Source: Campylobacter geochelonis (GTDB lineage: Bacteria > Campylobacterota > Campylobacteria > Campylobacterales > Campylobacteraceae). From it: DNA of 64,000 bases. The position numbers and the translations under genes were made by a program. The stretch spans positions 1,116,001 through 1,180,000 of the forward strand of contig NZ_CP053844.1 of assembly GCF_013201685.1 (NCBI RefSeq), read 5' to 3'. Numbering within the stretch: the first letter of the stretch is position 1; every line of letters begins with the position of its first letter. Below, one piece after another: positions 62,839 through 64,000 of the stretch. The notes under the pieces are model-generated. The model worked only from the letters and a program-made list of their open reading frames with translations, did no database searches and was not told the origin of the DNA.

Positions 62839-63495
62839 ATGAATACTATGGACATTTTTACTAGAATTTTACTTCCTGCGACTTGGGATACCTTATATAT
62901 GAGCGTTATTTCTACAATTATTGCTTTTATTTTTGGCTTGATTCCTGCGATTTTACTGATTTTAAGCGATAAAAACGGACTAAGACCAAATAAAACTTTA
63001 TATTCAATTCTAGATGTCGTTGTAAATATTCTTAGAAGTTTTCCATTTATCATACTTATAATTATATTATTTCCTTTTACAAAACTTATAGTAGGAACAA
63101 GTATTGGAACAACTGCTGCTATTGTTCCACTTGCTATTGGAACTGCTCCGTTTGTTGCAAGACTGATTGAAAGTGCTTTAAAGGAGGTAGATACCGGCAT
63201 AATCGAAGCTGCAAAGAGCTTTGGAGCAAGCGATTGGCAAATTATTTTTAAAGTTATGTTTGTTGAAGCCATCCCTTCTATTATCAACGCTTTAACCCTC
63301 ACACTTATCGTAGTTATCGGCTTTTCTGCAATGGCTGGAACTGTTGGTGGTGGTGGGCTTGGTGATATCGCAATTCGCTATGGATATCAAAGATTTCGCC
63401 CAGATATTATGGCATATACTGTTGTGATTTTGATTATAATGGTGCAAATTTTTCAGATAATAGGAAATTTACTTTATAAGATGACCAAAAAATAG
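62839..63495 (+). CDS. metI: Methionine ABC transporter permease
   Basis: This 218-residue inner-membrane permease has five or six helices and the EAA-type loop IEAAKSFGASDWQIIFKVMF (~129-148) contacting MetN. Typical MetI segments NILRSFPFIILIIILFPFT and GFSAMAGTVGGGGLGDIAIRYGYQRF are present. It precedes metQ and follows the decayed Sel1 gene. A GGAG site lies 9 nt upstream of the ATG. Confidence 0.94.
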   Translation: MNTMDIFTRILLPATWDTLYMSVISTIIAFIFGLIPAILLILSDKNGLRPNKTLYSILDVVVNILRSFPFIILIIILFPFTKLIVGTSIGTTAAIVPLAIGTAPFVARLIESALKEVDTGIIEAAKSFGASDWQIIFKVMFVEAIPSIINALTLTLIVVIGFSAMAGTVGGGGLGDIAIRYGYQRFRPDIMAYTVVILIIMVQIFQIIGNLLYKMTKK

Positions 63496-63704
63496 TTTTT
63501 TAATATATATAAATTATCTTATCGTTTTAAAAGCGTAAAATAGTAGTTTTATAATATATTTATAAAATATACTTTTAAATTTAATGTTACGTTTTTACAC
63601 AAATTTAGTAGATTTTTACTTTTATTTAGCATAAATTTAAAGAATTAAACTTTAATAAATTTAAACTTATTAAAATACCAAATATATAAAATCAAGGAGA
63701 GATT

Positions 63705-64000
63705 TTGAAGATTATAGCTTTTATTACTTTTTTATTATTAAGTTTACATGCTAAAGATAGCGATAAAATCATACGAGTTGGCACAGTTCCTGTTCCTCAC
63801 GCTCAAATTTTAGAAGTTATTGAGCCGATTTTAGAAAAAGAAGGCTATGAGCTAGTTATTAGCGAAATAGATGATAAGATACTAAACTATGCTCTTGAAG
63901 ATGGTCAAATAGATGCAAATTTTTATCAGCATGAGCCATATTTACTCGAATTTAACAAACAAGAAAAAACTCATCTTGTAAAAACCATCGCAACTCATCT
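63705..64000 (+). CDS. metQ: Methionine-binding protein MetQ (3' end outside window)
   Basis: The first ~98 codons of a periplasmic NlpA/MetQ-family binding protein are present: a signal peptide (KIIAFITFLLLSLHA) without a lipobox cysteine, then IRVGTVPVPHAQILEVI and DGQIDANFYQHEPYLLEF, the family's substrate-pocket start. The start codon is TTG 63705, well placed after AAGGAGAG; no ATG is available. The reading frame is open to the window end. Confidence 0.92.
   Translation, partial: MKIIAFITFLLLSLHAKDSDKIIRVGTVPVPHAQILEVIEPILEKEGYELVISEIDDKILNYALEDGQIDANFYQHEPYLLEFNKQEKTHLVKTIATH

Overview
The window is about 64 kb of AT-rich chromosome from a Campylobacter (Campylobacterota). The evidence is the oorDABC 2-oxoglutarate:acceptor oxidoreductase, a monomeric isocitrate dehydrogenase, a single XerH-type recombinase, a class III-like Hcp, an epsilon-type octaheme Hao with its tetraheme partner, and the M16 peptidase-dapA-SDR-pgsA gene order shared with Helicobacter. 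The multiheme Hao/CycX pair and the TMAO/DMSO reductase suit a microaerobic or anaerobic respirer near the C. fetus / C. hyointestinalis / C. curvus groups. The species cannot be fixed from sequence reading alone.

Layout: 1-5.5 kb is a tightly overlapping forward operon (M16 peptidase, dapA, FabL-like reductase, pgsA, rseP, PLP-homeostasis protein, CysQ-like phosphatase). 5.5-7.1 kb holds a decayed membrane-protein gene. 7.1-14.8 kb is a reverse TCA block (icd, sucC, sucD, oorDABC and a linked flavodoxin). 14.9-24.9 kb carries mltG and an AsmA-like gene with overlapping divergent starts, a Crp/Fnr regulator facing a TMAO/DMSO reductase and its cytochrome c, xerH, and hcp behind a textbook FNR-type promoter.

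At 26.0-26.2 kb are tRNA-Gln and initiator tRNA-fMet. A 6.2 kb element (26,192-32,421) is inserted at the 3' end of tRNA-fMet, bounded by 14-bp direct repeats. It encodes a tyrosine integrase, an HUH replication-type protein, a TOPRIM primase-like protein, two small proteins and a MobV-type relaxase. It also has a cluster of strong inverted repeats upstream of the relaxase and repeated TTTGGGGCAAA-type motifs at both ends. I read it as a compact integrative mobilizable element with its own replication module and no recognisable cargo. A degraded IS1595-family element lies next to it.

33.6-37.6 kb is a reverse operon for organosulfur-type uptake and oxidation (OsmC-like, acyl-CoA-dehydrogenase-like flavoprotein, SsuA/C/B-like ABC transporter). 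38.0-39.5 kb is a TPR plus SUFU-domain protein. 40.2-42.2 kb encodes the octaheme Hao and NapC/NrfH-type CycX. 42.4-44.1 kb is a non-coding satellite locus: several copies of a degenerate module, one carrying 60 units and another 24 units of different 9-bp repeats. 44.3-48.4 kb has fumC and a UvrD/Rep helicase. 48.7-50.2 kb has an ankyrin-like protein and a 53-residue small protein. 50.2-57.5 kb is the pbpC/alpha-2-macroglobulin pair, then valS, a periplasmic DsrE-like protein, and a methionine ABC transporter (metN, metI, partial metQ) interrupted by one intact and one decayed Sel1-repeat gene.

Functionally the window joins central carbon oxidation (Icd, Oor, Suc, FumC, flavodoxin) to anaerobic N- and S-oxide respiration (Tor, Hao, Hcp) and cell-envelope maintenance (MltG, AsmA, PBP1C/A2M, RseP, PgsA). 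The mobile element and the satellite locus are the parts least explained by standard annotation.
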